Source: Lingula anatina (taxonomy: Eukaryota; Brachiopoda; Lingulata; Lingulida; Lingulidae). From it: DNA of 64,000 bases. The stretch lies in the NCBI RefSeq assembly GCF_001039355.2, contig NW_019774625.1:243750-307749 (forward strand), in the 5' to 3' direction. The notes beneath the pieces are model-generated. The model worked only from the letters and a program-made list of their open reading frames with translations. It was not told the DNA's origin and searched no databases. This document shows positions 47,001-60,275 of this stretch, piece by piece (within the stretch, counting starts at the first letter, position 1; every line of letters starts with the position of its first letter). The position numbers and the translations under genes were made by a program.

Positions 47001-50000
47001 CATAATACACTCAAACAATCCAGCTATCATAATTTAAATCCGTATATTAAAAAATAGACTTTTGGCATGCCAATTGCATCAGCTGAAAATAAATTAATTT
47101 TTGACATGAGAGCTTATATTTGGATGATTTTTGGCCGTTGAGTAAATGCCCTTGCTTTTATATTTTAAAGCTGTTTAAAAGCAAATATATATCCAAGTTT
47201 TAATTTAACCTACATCCCGTAGCAAAAGTACTGGCGAATACTTTCCAAGTAGACAAAGATAAATATTCAAGACATAGCCCTTGTACATGCAAGTTGGAGT
47301 TAATTCTTTGGGGAAATTTTATCGGAAAGCTCACGAAATCTCTTCGGTTATTTGATATAGCACCATGGTCACAGGTAATGGAACTCAAAACTTAGGAAAG
47401 ATAATTTTCTTACTTTTAATTTATGCAAGATAGGTGTTCACTCAAATATACATATTCACAGATGTAGCAAAAGTTACGCAAAAGATGAATAATTATACCA
47501 TGAAGCAACGCACTGCGTCACCCTTACCAGTTAATTCAAATGGCCGTTCATTTTCAAAGAAGAACGATAACTGACCAATGACCAAACCGCGGACTAGGAC
47601 AGCACGTAAATCAAGACCAAAGCAGCCTCCAACCGCGTTTAACGTCACTCTAACATGTAACCTGCTGTTCACTAATGAACATCACAAAACCCTTTCAACA
47701 TAAGTCAATCTCAAGTAGGTCGATGGAATAATAAGGAGAAACAGAGCTTACCACTAAGAGGAATATTTACAAAATTGAGAAGAATAGGGGGATATTAAGA
47801 AAGGTTCTACTCTTGGCAGTTCTTCATATTATTAGTCAGTTAAGAGTACAGCTGCTAATTTTAGATTTGATGAAGCTTCAGGGTAAAAAGCCCTCTGCGT
47901 GTGATAAAGCAGTAAATGAACAACAAATAGACACAACCGCCCTTCGCTGAGAGAACCTGCACGGGTAAATTAAACCTTTCTTCCCCGTGAGTATAAATCA
48001 AATCCAATACGAAAGTCTTTCCCAATCATTCACCAATACTTTTCGGTCATTAAGTCGGGGTGTGACTAGCACAAAAGCAGTGGCAAAAGCAAAATAGAAA
48101 TTACTCGACTGAGGCAAAAAAAAAAATAATGATACAAATAGTTCACCGTGCTTTGATTTTTGCTTGTTGTATGCAATTATTTTTTCCCCGACTGTAACAA
48201 AGAGAATGTTCTGCAAACCAAATGAGGGCAAGAATTTTAACTCATTACAGCGATCTTTATCTAAAGGTGAAATAAAGGGCATGCCAATTGTTACCACGAG
48301 ATTTTAGCATGTTTAGGTAGTGATGATTTTCAGTTAATAAAATACTGTGTTAGTACGTTAAAATGGCGCAATTATTCTGAACCAAAATGTTTCGTTGAAA
48401 ATGCATTTTGATGTCTACAACAGTGACTGAAAAAATTAGTATTTAACCTCCTAAAAAAACGATATTTCTTTTCTTAAGTAACCTGAATTTGATAAATGCC
48501 CCGTCCAGAATATGATTCATTGCACTAATAAATTAAATGTAATATTTTATCTAAATGCAGCCCAAGCAATTGTCCCATTCTGTTTAAATATTCCTTATAT
48601 TACTACATGAAATTTACCTCATAAATATTCTACAGATATTTCAGATTCTCAAGTGCTCTTTTCCTTTTTCCTAGTGATAATACGATTTTCATATATAAAA
48701 GCAGTATTTCTTTTAAGGAGTTAAAAATCACTTTTTCATTCCCCCCTTTGTTTATACCTCTTGTTCAATGGGTATATTAGACGGATTTAATTTTAATTTT
48801 TTTTCAGTGCTGTATGATAATACACGATAAAAATGGAATCATGCATAAACATGGTGACATCAGAATATAAATTATAGTTGATAACGCTATCTCCCGTAAT
48901 TTGCTGGGATATCATCGATGACAGACATCACTGGCAGACCCCGTTTTTATGCCTCTTAATTGGCCGTCAAATGAGGGGGCTGGAAAAATTATATGGCATA
49001 CCCCATTAAGCCACCACAAGATCAGAGTCCAATTTACCTCAAATAATTAAAACAAAAGCGTCACCGAGAAATAAAAAAAAAACATCAAATTTCGGTGCAC
49101 GCGTTCAGCGTACATAACATTAGGATGTCACCTTCACTAAATGATAAAAATATTAAAAAATATATATCATTACGTCCTTTCATGTATAATATAGCACTGA
49201 AATACCTCCAAAAGTCACATGTAATTGCAAGAATGCCTGCATATTGAAAAAAATCAAAACCTTGGGTTTAGTTACCGTGGGATTTTAATCGACGAACACA
49301 TTTAATCCATGTTTTACACGTTAAGTCATGCACGAGACATTGTCTCCTATTCCAGCAAAGTCAAAGAAATGCGAAAATATTAGCGAATAACTTGAAGAGA
49401 CGATAGTGATAGTGTGTGTCTGTTTAAGTAAGTAATTGCTCAGCAAACAGGTAAAACAGGACTGGTATAGTCACAGAACAAGTAAATCAGTAGATAAACA
49501 ATTATGCACTAAGAGCTCTTAATTACGCAACAGAGGTGAGCACGATGAAAGGCAATTGGTTTGGTGTGAAAATATTGTCAAATGTGAACAGAGACGTTTT
49601 TATACAATAGTCATTAAAAGTCATTTTCCGCGATTAAAAAAAACTGATTCAGTTTCATTAGGGAGAAAAGTTTTAGGCTGCCTTATGCATTCAACCGATA
49701 TATGTAATGAAATATTCACCCTTAACATATTGGTACTTACTGCGTAGTTATAAACTGGGAGCATCATTCTACTGAAATGCCCGTCACATTGAGAAACCAA
49801 ATAGGCGTTTTTGTTGATCTCGCAGCAGCAGAAAAAAATCACAAAACCAAGATGTTGAATAATTCTGTCCTGTGGTTAGCCCTATCTGACTCAATAAGAA
49901 TAGCTGGCCGTCCCAAAGGTTATCTCCTTCTAAAGCTTGAAGTGCACAGAGGCGGAGAGGAGGTTGGCCCTGACCGGCTAACTATAAACTAACTTCTCTC

Positions 50001-51103
50001 GGTACTACCTACCCCTAGAATGCCTGCCGCCATGATCCGGGATAGTTATGAAGGCTGGCCGATTTTCACGTCGGTTGCTCTGCAACTCAATCGTTGATGT
50101 TACTCTATACAACAAGGTGTAGATCGTAAACGCTTAGACACGCCCACTGCCGGGGCCATTGTATGTCGAGACCTTTATTTTGATCTGCCGCCGTTACTTA
50201 ATGAGGTTGGGCCACTGACACATCCACCGATGATTGATTGCTCACATGACACCCCTGACCCATTTGTTGATATACAAAACAACCTCTCGCTTCGAAAGAG
50301 TTCAACTCATCTGCAAAAAACTCGACAATGATTGGTTGGAATTTTTGGAGGGGTGTTGTCAACATGTTATCATGATAGTGGTAATATTCGTAAATCTTTG
50401 TAAGATAATGTGAGTTTTTGTTAAAGGATTCTTTTCGAATGCATCAGTAAATATAAGTTTTTCTTCACCCATTGACATCGCAGAACGATTACCTGAAAGT
50501 CCGAAAAGTTCAGATAACTTCTTTGTACTTTTCGCTTGGCATGATGGCTATAACCACACTGTCGCTGCTTCGAAAATAATTTAACATAGAACAGAGAAAT
50601 TAAAAAACCACAGAAAGTGAACGCAATTATTTTTGCGTTACCCATCTAAATAAAAACTGCTATAAAACCACGAATTCCGTAGTGCAATTATCTGAACCGC
50701 AAACAACTTAGAATAATTACTGGATTATTAACAAATTAACTATTTTGAAACTTAAATATATTTTTTATTCCATTTGCCTTTTTCTTCTTTTCCGTTCTTT
50801 TTCTTTTGCAGTTAAAAAATTTAAAAAAAAAAGCTGCAGTTTTCTTAAGATTCTGTTTAAGTTAAATTTCAAAGTAAAGTGGACAAATATGGAACAGTCT
50901 AGATCTATACTTATTGATATTTACACTATTTTTAAACAACTGTTTACTATCTCCACTATATTACAAAAACATCATTTTATGTTATGGAACTGCTTAGCTT
51001 TAGCGATGTCTTGTCATCACTTCTGCAAATAAACAAAACTTGTATAATGTACTATTGTTAGCTCATAGTCTTTTTTGTGTTACAGTGAGTAATGAAAAAA
51101 AAA

Positions 51104-51146
<43 letters not shown>
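51104..51146. repeat. (ATT)n microsatellite
   Basis: About 14 ATT units after a poly-A stretch. Confidence 0.95.
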
Positions 51147-51147
<1 letters not shown>

Positions 51148-54100
51148 CACCACAATATGTTCCTACATGCAACACGCTGATACATATCTTACGTCGCCCT
51201 GCAATAATTTCCCAGTTGAAAACTTTCAACACTATGGTCTAAATAATGACCAAACCATTTATCACGCCATAATTTTTGCACTAAGAAAGTACCTGATCAC
51301 TTGAATAATACCCAGTCTTCGGGGGTCCCCTCCAGCGACCGTAAATCACAACGTCCAGCGTGACAGCTGGGCACTTAACCACGGGAACTATCAAACTCCC
51401 TTAGTCGAAGTTAATCAGCTTCTTACAACTGTTGGACATTGACTACCCTCTAATTTTCTCCGGCAGTCAATAGAGGGAGTCGTCAAGGGTAAGTTTATCA
51501 TAATCGAATGATGCAACATACAACCGGATCACTTAACTTTAATTTACTTCAAGGCTATGGATAATTTTGCCACCATTTCCTCCACTAACAAGTATGTGAC
51601 CTTGGGGGGAACCCCTATGTTACACCACTCCCCCGCCCCGTCCGGCCTAATGACGCAGCAAGGGCGTTGCTAGCCGGCCCCAAGGAGGGAGAGGGTGGGA
51701 ACGTGGGACCCAAGCGTGTAATTCGCCCACGAGTTTAAGTTCTATCATAGGAATAAAACATTTAAGAAGCACCTGCCTCAATTCTAATAATTATACATTT
51801 AGTCTATGATTATCAATAATAACAAAAGGAATGGAAGAAAAACTACGCGACTGCAGTGTACAGACTCAATAATAGTCGTTTTCAAGAAACACAAAAAATG
51901 CTATACAGATTAAGCTGCACATCTCTAGACAATAATAGACTAACCTCGGTGAAAAAAGAATGCACAGAGTGAGGATAGATTGTTAAAAATCAAACCTCTG
52001 TTTATTGCACTTAACTGATGGTTTTCGCCAGTTGCAGTCAGCCATCACTGATTGCCACTTGACTCGGTTGCTGCAGCAAAAGTTTTGGTGCAATTACCCG
52101 TGATTATGCCGCAAGCATTGCCAATAAACTCATTAAGTAAAAAGCGCGTCACGAGAGCTCATCTTTGCAATAATAAAGACTCATAACTCATCAGGCAAAA
52201 ACCCACAACAGGGTCGTGACTTCAGCGCCTCCAATTTGGAAAATGCACTCGAAAAATCGATGTCCCCGCAACTCAAGCAAACAATTTTTCAAAATCATCT
52301 TTAAAGTTAAAAAATGCCAGTAATAAACCTATCCTCTTCGCAAGCTACTTTCAAAATTGATAACAGAAATGAAACTTTTTTTTTGAAATTATAAATAGTC
52401 TTTTAATGATGAATTGCCGCTACCTTACAGGATTTCAGTCGAGACAAACGCGCTGTGCAGCGAATCACCGACTTCCTGCAAAACCTTAAATAACAGAAGC
52501 TCATTGTCGCTCGACTGGTTGTCATGAAGTTGGAAGAAAATTCGCTCAATATTAGAGAAAAAAGTTTTGGGTAGACCACGATTGGCTGCACAAATAATGC
52601 TCGTAATGAACCACTAGCGCAGGGAATTTGTGAATTTGCTGAAAAGCATTGTCTATGTATGAGAAGCGGCCTGCTGGGAGCTCAACAAAGCCGTGCACTT
52701 CCACTGACTGCGAGGCCACAAAGAACGCACCACCGTCAAAGACGGCTTCCCCGTCAACCCGAGCACTCTTCAGGTGTTCGCAGTAGATTCTCAATGGCTA
52801 GCGGCACTTTAATCTTCGCCAAATTACATTGTAAATCTGAGAGGATTTGTTGTTGAGATAAGCCGCACTAGCCATGTCAAGACAGAAAAAAGAGAAAATA
52901 TGCGTGCGGTTAAAAACACCTGATCGTCCAGGGCTTTGAAAATTTCATTAAAATGTTACATCTTCCGTTTTGTTCTAGTTATCAGTATTTTCCCTCTTGG
53001 TCTGTAAATTTAGGTAATGCGTTTCGTTCTTTAATCATGCAGCTGGTTGACCAAATTCATAAAAACATAAAGAAAAGACGTTCTCAGCACGAAAACACTA
53101 ATATGTGTGCACGCGGTCGTAATAATGTGTACAAACGTCAGGCGATGGACCCAGAATCAACCTCTATTTCTTATTTCATCTCTTTAATTTCATAAGAGTT
53201 GTTTTCGTGCCAGTTAAAGCATTTAGTTTTCAGCACAATACATTTTCGCGCGATATAGGAGATAATATTGGGAGTGGTTATCGGCGTATTTTTTCAACAA
53301 AAACGAATGAGACAATGAAAAGATAGAAGTAGCAAACTAGCATTTCGTTAATAAAATGGGCGGCTTTGAAATGACAAAGACATAAATAAAAAGGTAAATT
53401 ATTTAGGACGAAACACTGCAAGATAAAAGGTAACAAGTGCCAAGGCGGTAAGGAACCCATTAACAAGCGGCTAAATGTTGAATAATAAATACTGTTCCTT
53501 TAGTTTATGATAAAGACTAGTTTGTGCCTTATATTTTCCTTTTCCCGATATATATAAATAATGACTGAACGCTTCATACATGCTAGTTATGAATCGTTCT
53601 AGCAAAACCCACAATAAATCAAGGTAACAACATACTTTTACGTGGGTCCCATATTATCATCATTTGAGTACTGCAAAAATAGATTTATAGATAATGTAAA
53701 TTAATAATTGCCCAACCAGCAGATCGTTTGTTAAGTAAGCCATCAGCAAAAAATGCACTGTTTCACTACACTTGCTTCAAGTTTTTTGCTATCATGTTAT
53801 TGCTATAAATACATTCTTTACAAAAGTCTAAAATACAATAAATTATGGAGAAAAGTAATTAATGCTACAACACCGTTTTTAAATGACCAAGTTAGAGTCT
53901 CTGATAACCGTTAATGTTCACAACGTCTGTTACAGCATGCAGTTGGTTTAATGAAGACATTAAATTATCAAGTATTTTATGGCTTATGACACGCGTGACT
54001 TTGTTGCCACTCTGCCATCAGCGTCATCCCGCAAACAAGAATGTAGTAGTTAATTATTTAGATACAGCTTTGATTGAACATGAATCAATCAACAGATTAA

Positions 54101-56996
54101 AATGTGCACCACGCAATTTAAACGCACCCAGAAAATAATTTTCAGTTGATGAAATCGTTGATTGAAACCAAATAGGAGAGAATCAGTCGGCCACTTGGTT
54201 GAGATTGTTTACCGGACACCTATTCTGAACATCAGATGAAGGATCAAAGGGATGAAGAAAATGAAGCGCGCTTTCCTTATTGTATATCAGTGTGCACAAT
54301 GCCTCTTCCGATCACCTGGCGAAACTCCACAGTCTTCCCTCTCACATGCTGGCTCCTTTTGTGCCCTCGCTGTATTGCTCGATCGATGCATAATCACTAC
54401 TGTTTTCAATTTCATTTTAATGGTCGCTAGTTAGGGGCAATCTTCTGTAATTTTCATTAGTTTGTAATGTAATTCCTCGCCCTAAGGAGGATTCTAGATA
54501 TGGGTTTTTTCTTCGACAAAAATTACCGAGTGTTGTGTTGAATACAACAAAGCAGCTGGAAGAATGACCGAGAATGTGCTTGAATGCGAATATAAACGGG
54601 AAGATTGGTGGACAATTGTTCAAAACTTAATATTGTGTTAAACATGAATTGACAAGGCAAGATGATTCGAAATGTGATTAGACCCGATCTAACGCGACAA
54701 GTTAATCCCCTTACTGGTTTACTGAAAATGGCCAGGGCCACGAAATTCGAACCCTGATCAATTAGGAACAGACTACATGGTGTATGGTTTTCACAGCTTT
54801 GGTTAAAAAAGCGCGGTTGACGGGTCGTGTTTGTTTAGTTAACAAATATAAAAGACTTTTCTAAAGAACCATACATCGAGTGCAGCATTTGTTGCAGTTA
54901 TTTGTATCTCTAGAATTTAGGTTAGACATTTTAACCTTCATTCAAAAGGAACATTTCAGAGAGAGTGAGGAGAGAAAAATTATAGGAATCATCCTCGCGG
55001 TTTATCGAATGGTGGATGAAATGTGAAAAACGCACCGAAAATTTGATTTTGAAAACTCGGAAATTATTCAATGTTATTCAATCATATTGAACTTTATACT
55101 AATTCGTGGTATTGCCTTTGATTCAAGAACTTTTTTGGAATCTTTTTTGAATTTTTTTGTAAAAACGCACTGCCGAGATAAAGCGTTTCACCTGTAACCT
55201 CTTTGAACAACCAATCGATCTGTTTAACTTCTGCACACATTTCTTCTTCCCTCAGTCTCTGTTTCGACCATGATACACGTCCCGACACGTACCGAAAATG
55301 CATCTCCCCATACTTGTGAAACATGGTCATTACATTCGCCTTCTGTGACGCTCTGGCCACGATGCACTTCCTCTGCAGAGACAGTACCCAATGATGGTGT
55401 GACTTTGGGGTGCAAACAGAGTATTGTAAATCCGGTCAAGATTCTTTTTGATTTCACACAACCTAATCAAAATGTCCAAATGCGATTTAAAATGGTATGG
55501 AATGCTGTAACATATTAAATTAAAATGTTAGAAGCAATTTGTTAAAAGCTACAGAAATCCAGAAGAAAGCCGTCACCCAAGAGAAAGAAAAAAGCATTTA
55601 ATATCAGCATTGCGTATTTAGACTGACATTTTTATCTAGTGCCACGTGGCTGTTATTTATACAATTGAGTCAAAAACCTTAATGAACCAGATGCTATTTC
55701 AAGAAATAATATTACTTGAAATTTCGTTGTATCAAAATAGAAAATTTCAGAACAATTAATTTTTGAATTTGGGTTGTCTTTTATTCACCCAACATGACAA
55801 GCAAGTGCATAATTTGGTGTATATTATTTTCAAATAGAATTTATCTAATAGCGATAGAGTCAATCCGAGATTTGTCACCTACTCTCATATAGGATTTCAT
55901 CTAGATTAAAAATATTTCAGTATACTGCGTATTTGTTCTAATTTTCCAAAAAATTGCTTACTCTAATTCTATAAATTTTGCCATAATAAAATATACTACT
56001 AGTTCTTCTTCAGACTGCAAGCCCGCAGATGCCTGTGTTCTTAATCTCATCATTAATCAACGGCTCTCTTCATCAAACAGGCACATTAAATGGTCATTAG
56101 TTAGCTAATTGATTGGAAAATACCTACGAGCGAGAAATATTGTGACTTGCCGATCCGTTAATCCGATACTACAATGACAAAAGGATTAACTTCATTATCA
56201 CTGTGTATAGCGTTTTTGCAACATGTCATACTACACTCACGGTGCATCACAAACATGTATCTCCCGGACGACTTTCATTAGAAACTATTAAAATAAATCT
56301 TGCAGCTGCGAAAAAATGCAAGAACACATTTCTTGATTTAAACATTACCTGACAAAGAGATTTGAAATTACATTATCTTACCCAGAGATCAGCATGTTTT
56401 TATCTACCACCGAAAGTATAAATCATTCCTTGACAGTCAAGCCCAATTTTACCTGAAGCCTTATTCTTTTATTTAACATACTTGATTCTACCTATATTTT
56501 CATATAAAAAATTGATCACCTTAATACTACTTTCTCTGTCGTAAAAAAAACTCTTTCATAAAATGATGACACTGAAAGTGACACCCACTTCAACACAGAC
56601 AAGTGTCATTTTCTAAACCCTCTTCATCATAACGAGTGCTTGCCCGCGAGAAAGAAATGACGTAATATAATTGGCCCACTGCTGTCCGGATGAACAATGT
56701 TACCGAGGGGGTGTGGATACGTTAATGAGAGCCACACAATCTGGTTCATTAACTGCAAATTTATCTAAATGTATATTGCTCATTAGGCTGCCTTCTTTAT
56801 CCAATTGCTTCCAAAGCAATACAATTTTATCCTCATGTACTGGTTGGCAAAGCAAAGGGTTTTGTCTTTTGATTTTTGTCTGAATTACATTTTTTAATAT
56901 TTTGATATAATAAAACGGAGAACGTGTCAGTTTAAAAAATTCCTCAAATACACAGCCTCACAGTGGATCACATTTCACAATCGAATGGTCATCTAT

Positions 56997-57024
56997 GCCC
57001 CCCCCCCAAAAAAAAAAAAAAAAA
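56997..57024. repeat. C11-A17 homopolymer pair
   Basis: Same order and orientation as the tract at 40000, followed by TCATG. Confidence 0.88.
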
Positions 57025-59970
57025 TCATGACAGACTGATAGACAAACATTGATCCTATTCTTATATGAAGACATCAACCCTAATCCCACTTTATTAAAAG
57101 TCTCGAGACGATTATTCCGATAATTAAACGTATAAAGCGGCATTCGATGTTAACGTTTATTTTCCGTGATAATTCTATTATATCGAATGATGATTTATGA
57201 TACCCTAAAGAGAATATAATGGAAATTTTCGAAAAAACATTACTCGAAAGAGACCTGCAAATGACACGTCTGGGAAATAAAAGTTTGATTAAGCGGATCA
57301 TGGATGTGTTCAAACTTTGAGGAAATGCCGGGTAAATTAAAGCGTGATTTGGCAAAATGGACCTGACAGACGAGCTATATATTAAGGGGTGAAAATAAAA
57401 AGAACTGGCCCGGTCAAAATAACTGTCGTGAAGAGTGCCACATCAAAGTTAACCTCAGTGTGCTTCTTGAAAATTAACGCACTATTATTTTGACCCATGG
57501 AGTTTACATTGGGAAGCCGGGAGTTGAACTGTGGACTAGATTTTATATATGAAGCAACTCGGGTTAACAAAGTATTAGATTCTCTGGAACAAATCTGGAA
57601 CAAATACAAATTTTATGATTTTTTTCTCACTAATTTTCATTCACGTTTTTATAACGTGTCTAATAAAAATAAATTTGAAGAGGAAAAATTAAGTGGCAAT
57701 GTACTCTTTTTTTGTTTCTGTATATTGATACACAGAATAAAATTATTACAATAATACGCTGAATTATTACCGTCATGTGCAAATATTTCATGACAAAAAT
57801 ATGTCATTCGTATATGAATTTACTTAAATCATAATGGGCATTAATCTATTGAAATGGCAATATCATGCTAAATTAAATGTACATTCAACCGCACGTTATT
57901 TGTTGACATATTGTTTAAACTGAATTGCGAAAGGCATTATGAGTACGTTAACGGTTTACACCCTCATAAAACTTTCTGAGACGAGTGTTGGAAAAAATGT
58001 ACATGTTTACAAAATAACACCAGTTATCAACTTTTTTTCGACGCAGATTGCTCTTGAACATAGTTCAATTATTCCACTAAAATGAGATGACTCAATCTTA
58101 AAAGAGCCGCATAAGATGTCAATGCCCAAAACAGATTCATTAATTCAAAGCATTTTACCAGTTGAAGATAGCTCAGTTTTCAAATTGCTGTATTAAAATC
58201 AACTAAAGGATGACTCGCTCATCAGTTCAAATACATTTGCTTAAAGGAGATAGTTCAATCTTAAAATTGTCAGTATCTCAGGCACTCTGGTCCAATTTGG
58301 CTAATTGCAGGAACAAATGGGTCTCTTCATCACCATATAATTACGTCTCTTTATCAGCTGGCGCCATCTTAAGGCGATAAGGACAATTTAGGTCTCTCGA
58401 AATTTTTAACTTTTCGCTGTGGTCATTATCTTTTGCTGCATCTTCTTTTGAATTCTTCTCACATCTTTGCAGCAGACGGAATTGCCTCTATCTTACCTCA
58501 AAATCTACGTGAAAATGTAATTATTTAATTTGAATTCCTTCTTTTTTCACCCTTTTTGTCAAGTCCAAATTTTTAAAACGCACGTACTGACAGAATAGAA
58601 CTTCAAAATATATTTGAACAAAATAGTTGTCATTTATTTTCTAACCATGATTATAATCGATTTTTTATGGAACAATTGATGTTCTCCGAACTGTGGTGGT
58701 TCGTCCCACCGTTTAAACAATGTGTTATTAAGGGGTGGGAAGAACACGATAATAAACTCACTGAATGACAAAATCCGGGTTACGGCGGTTTTCTTTCGGT
58801 GCACCGATTCAGTTTATTTTTTCCGATACTCTATATTTATACCCATTTACAGCAAAGAAATGACAAATGACACACGTACTTTTTGCACATTAGCGAGACA
58901 AAGGTGACGGGATGAAAGTAACACGGAACTTGGGGGCATGTGTTATGCACTGTACACCTCGCGGATTGTTTGTCAGCCACACGTCGTAGTTGACATTTAC
59001 GACCAATTACTCTGGACTTTCTGGAGACCGTCTAGTCAGCCAAGTTGACAACTTGGGGTTACTATCTCATCATGGACCGTGCTTTTTGAAATACAAATTA
59101 AACTATTTAATTTTAAAAGAAGTTTTTAGTACATAATTCTAACCAAAAACGAAAATAGGCCATGTGTGCATCGTGAAATATTTTTCTTAGAAGGTAACTT
59201 TCCTAATTTACCTACCTTACCGTTAATTTATCATAAAAAGGCTACAACACTGATATAAACCTATCACTCGTCGTTTGTCATCAGTATTGTCCATATAGTA
59301 GATTAATTAAGATCGCTTTCACATTTCTAAATATACCGTTATCGAGTTACCTCTGAAGAGAGGAGAGACAATGAAAAGCGACGACAAGTGAACAGCGTTA
59401 ATCGCAAAGTGAATACGAGCAGCAGAGGTGTCTACGTGAAGACAGGTGAGACCATCACTGGTAGCCTAGCAGGACGCCTCCAAAGTACGTGTCCATGAGA
59501 ACCAGGGGACCTCAGACAACTATTGTCCTTTACCTGAACTTTGAAAAAAACGAGCTGTGGATACCGCCAACTCTGTGATAAATGTGAATAAAATGAGAAT
59601 GTTTTAAGATTTAGTTACGCACCTTGCCGACGCCCGAGCGTGCTACGATATTCAATGATAACCTTTCAGGAGGTGTCAGAAGCGTTGCCTGTGTCTAGAT
59701 GGAGTTGTTGTTGACTCTACTTGGCTGGGTGGATAGCGGTATGTCGCTGTGGTATAAATCTAAAATTGCTTCGCTGGGGCACCTAAAAACCCTAGTACCG
59801 ATCTCGTCTTGGCAGAGGAAATAGACTTGGAGATAAAGATACAGGTGGTGATACTGACGCGGAGCCCCCCCTCCTCTCGTGTGCAAGCTCTATAAGTTAG
59901 TGAGAAATCACTTGACAAATTAAAATGTATCACTTGGATCAGGAATATGTTAAAATAAACGTTTTCTTAC

Positions 59971-59994
59971 CTGGCTCATGACAGCAGTTTGCAT
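59971..59994 (-). CDS. Predicted first coding exon of the Sp6-9 gene
   Basis: Encodes MQTAVMSQ, then donor GTAAGA. The phase is 0, which fits the GAT start of the main exon, giving [20 protein letters not shown]. Sp8/Sp9 genes of other animals have such a tiny coding exon before the main one. The ATG has A at -3. No competing ATG lies in frame just upstream of the main exon acceptor. The distance (16.8 kb) and short length make this a prediction. Confidence 0.6.
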
Positions 59995-60269
59995 ACTGAT
60001 AAACCAGCACTTTTTCTATCTGGGTGCTATCTTCTTTTACGCTTTGCTGGCCGTGGGATGATATATCTCTCCTTGTTGTTCGTTTCCTTCCGTCCGTGAC
60101 TTGTTGAGGAGGAGGGGTAATTAAGGCTATTTTAGGTCAACTGGAGGGACGTTGTATGTTATGACAGTCGACAGTTTTTAAACAACATCGCAAATGTGCC
60201 CTATTCCGATCAACATGGCGCCTCAGTCAGCCACTGGCAGTAAAATGTTGTTTAGGTTCTGTCCAAAGA

Positions 60270-60275
60270 TTTATA
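60270..60275 (-). promoter_or_regulatory. Candidate TATA box of the Sp6-9 gene
   Basis: CTATAAATC on the minus strand, about 280 bases upstream of the predicted start codon. A start site near 60240 would place GGCGCCATG and another upstream ATG in the leader. Confidence 0.25.

Larger units (their letters stand above)
43192..59970 (-). other. Predicted 16.8-kb first intron of Sp6-9
   Basis: No other gene recognised. It contains (GA)n near 44046, (ATT)n near 51104, a C/A tract near 57000 and an HTH-like ORF remnant at 43470-43634. Less AT-rich islands (44690-44780, 45600-45760, 50200-50340) may be regulatory. Confidence 0.55.
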
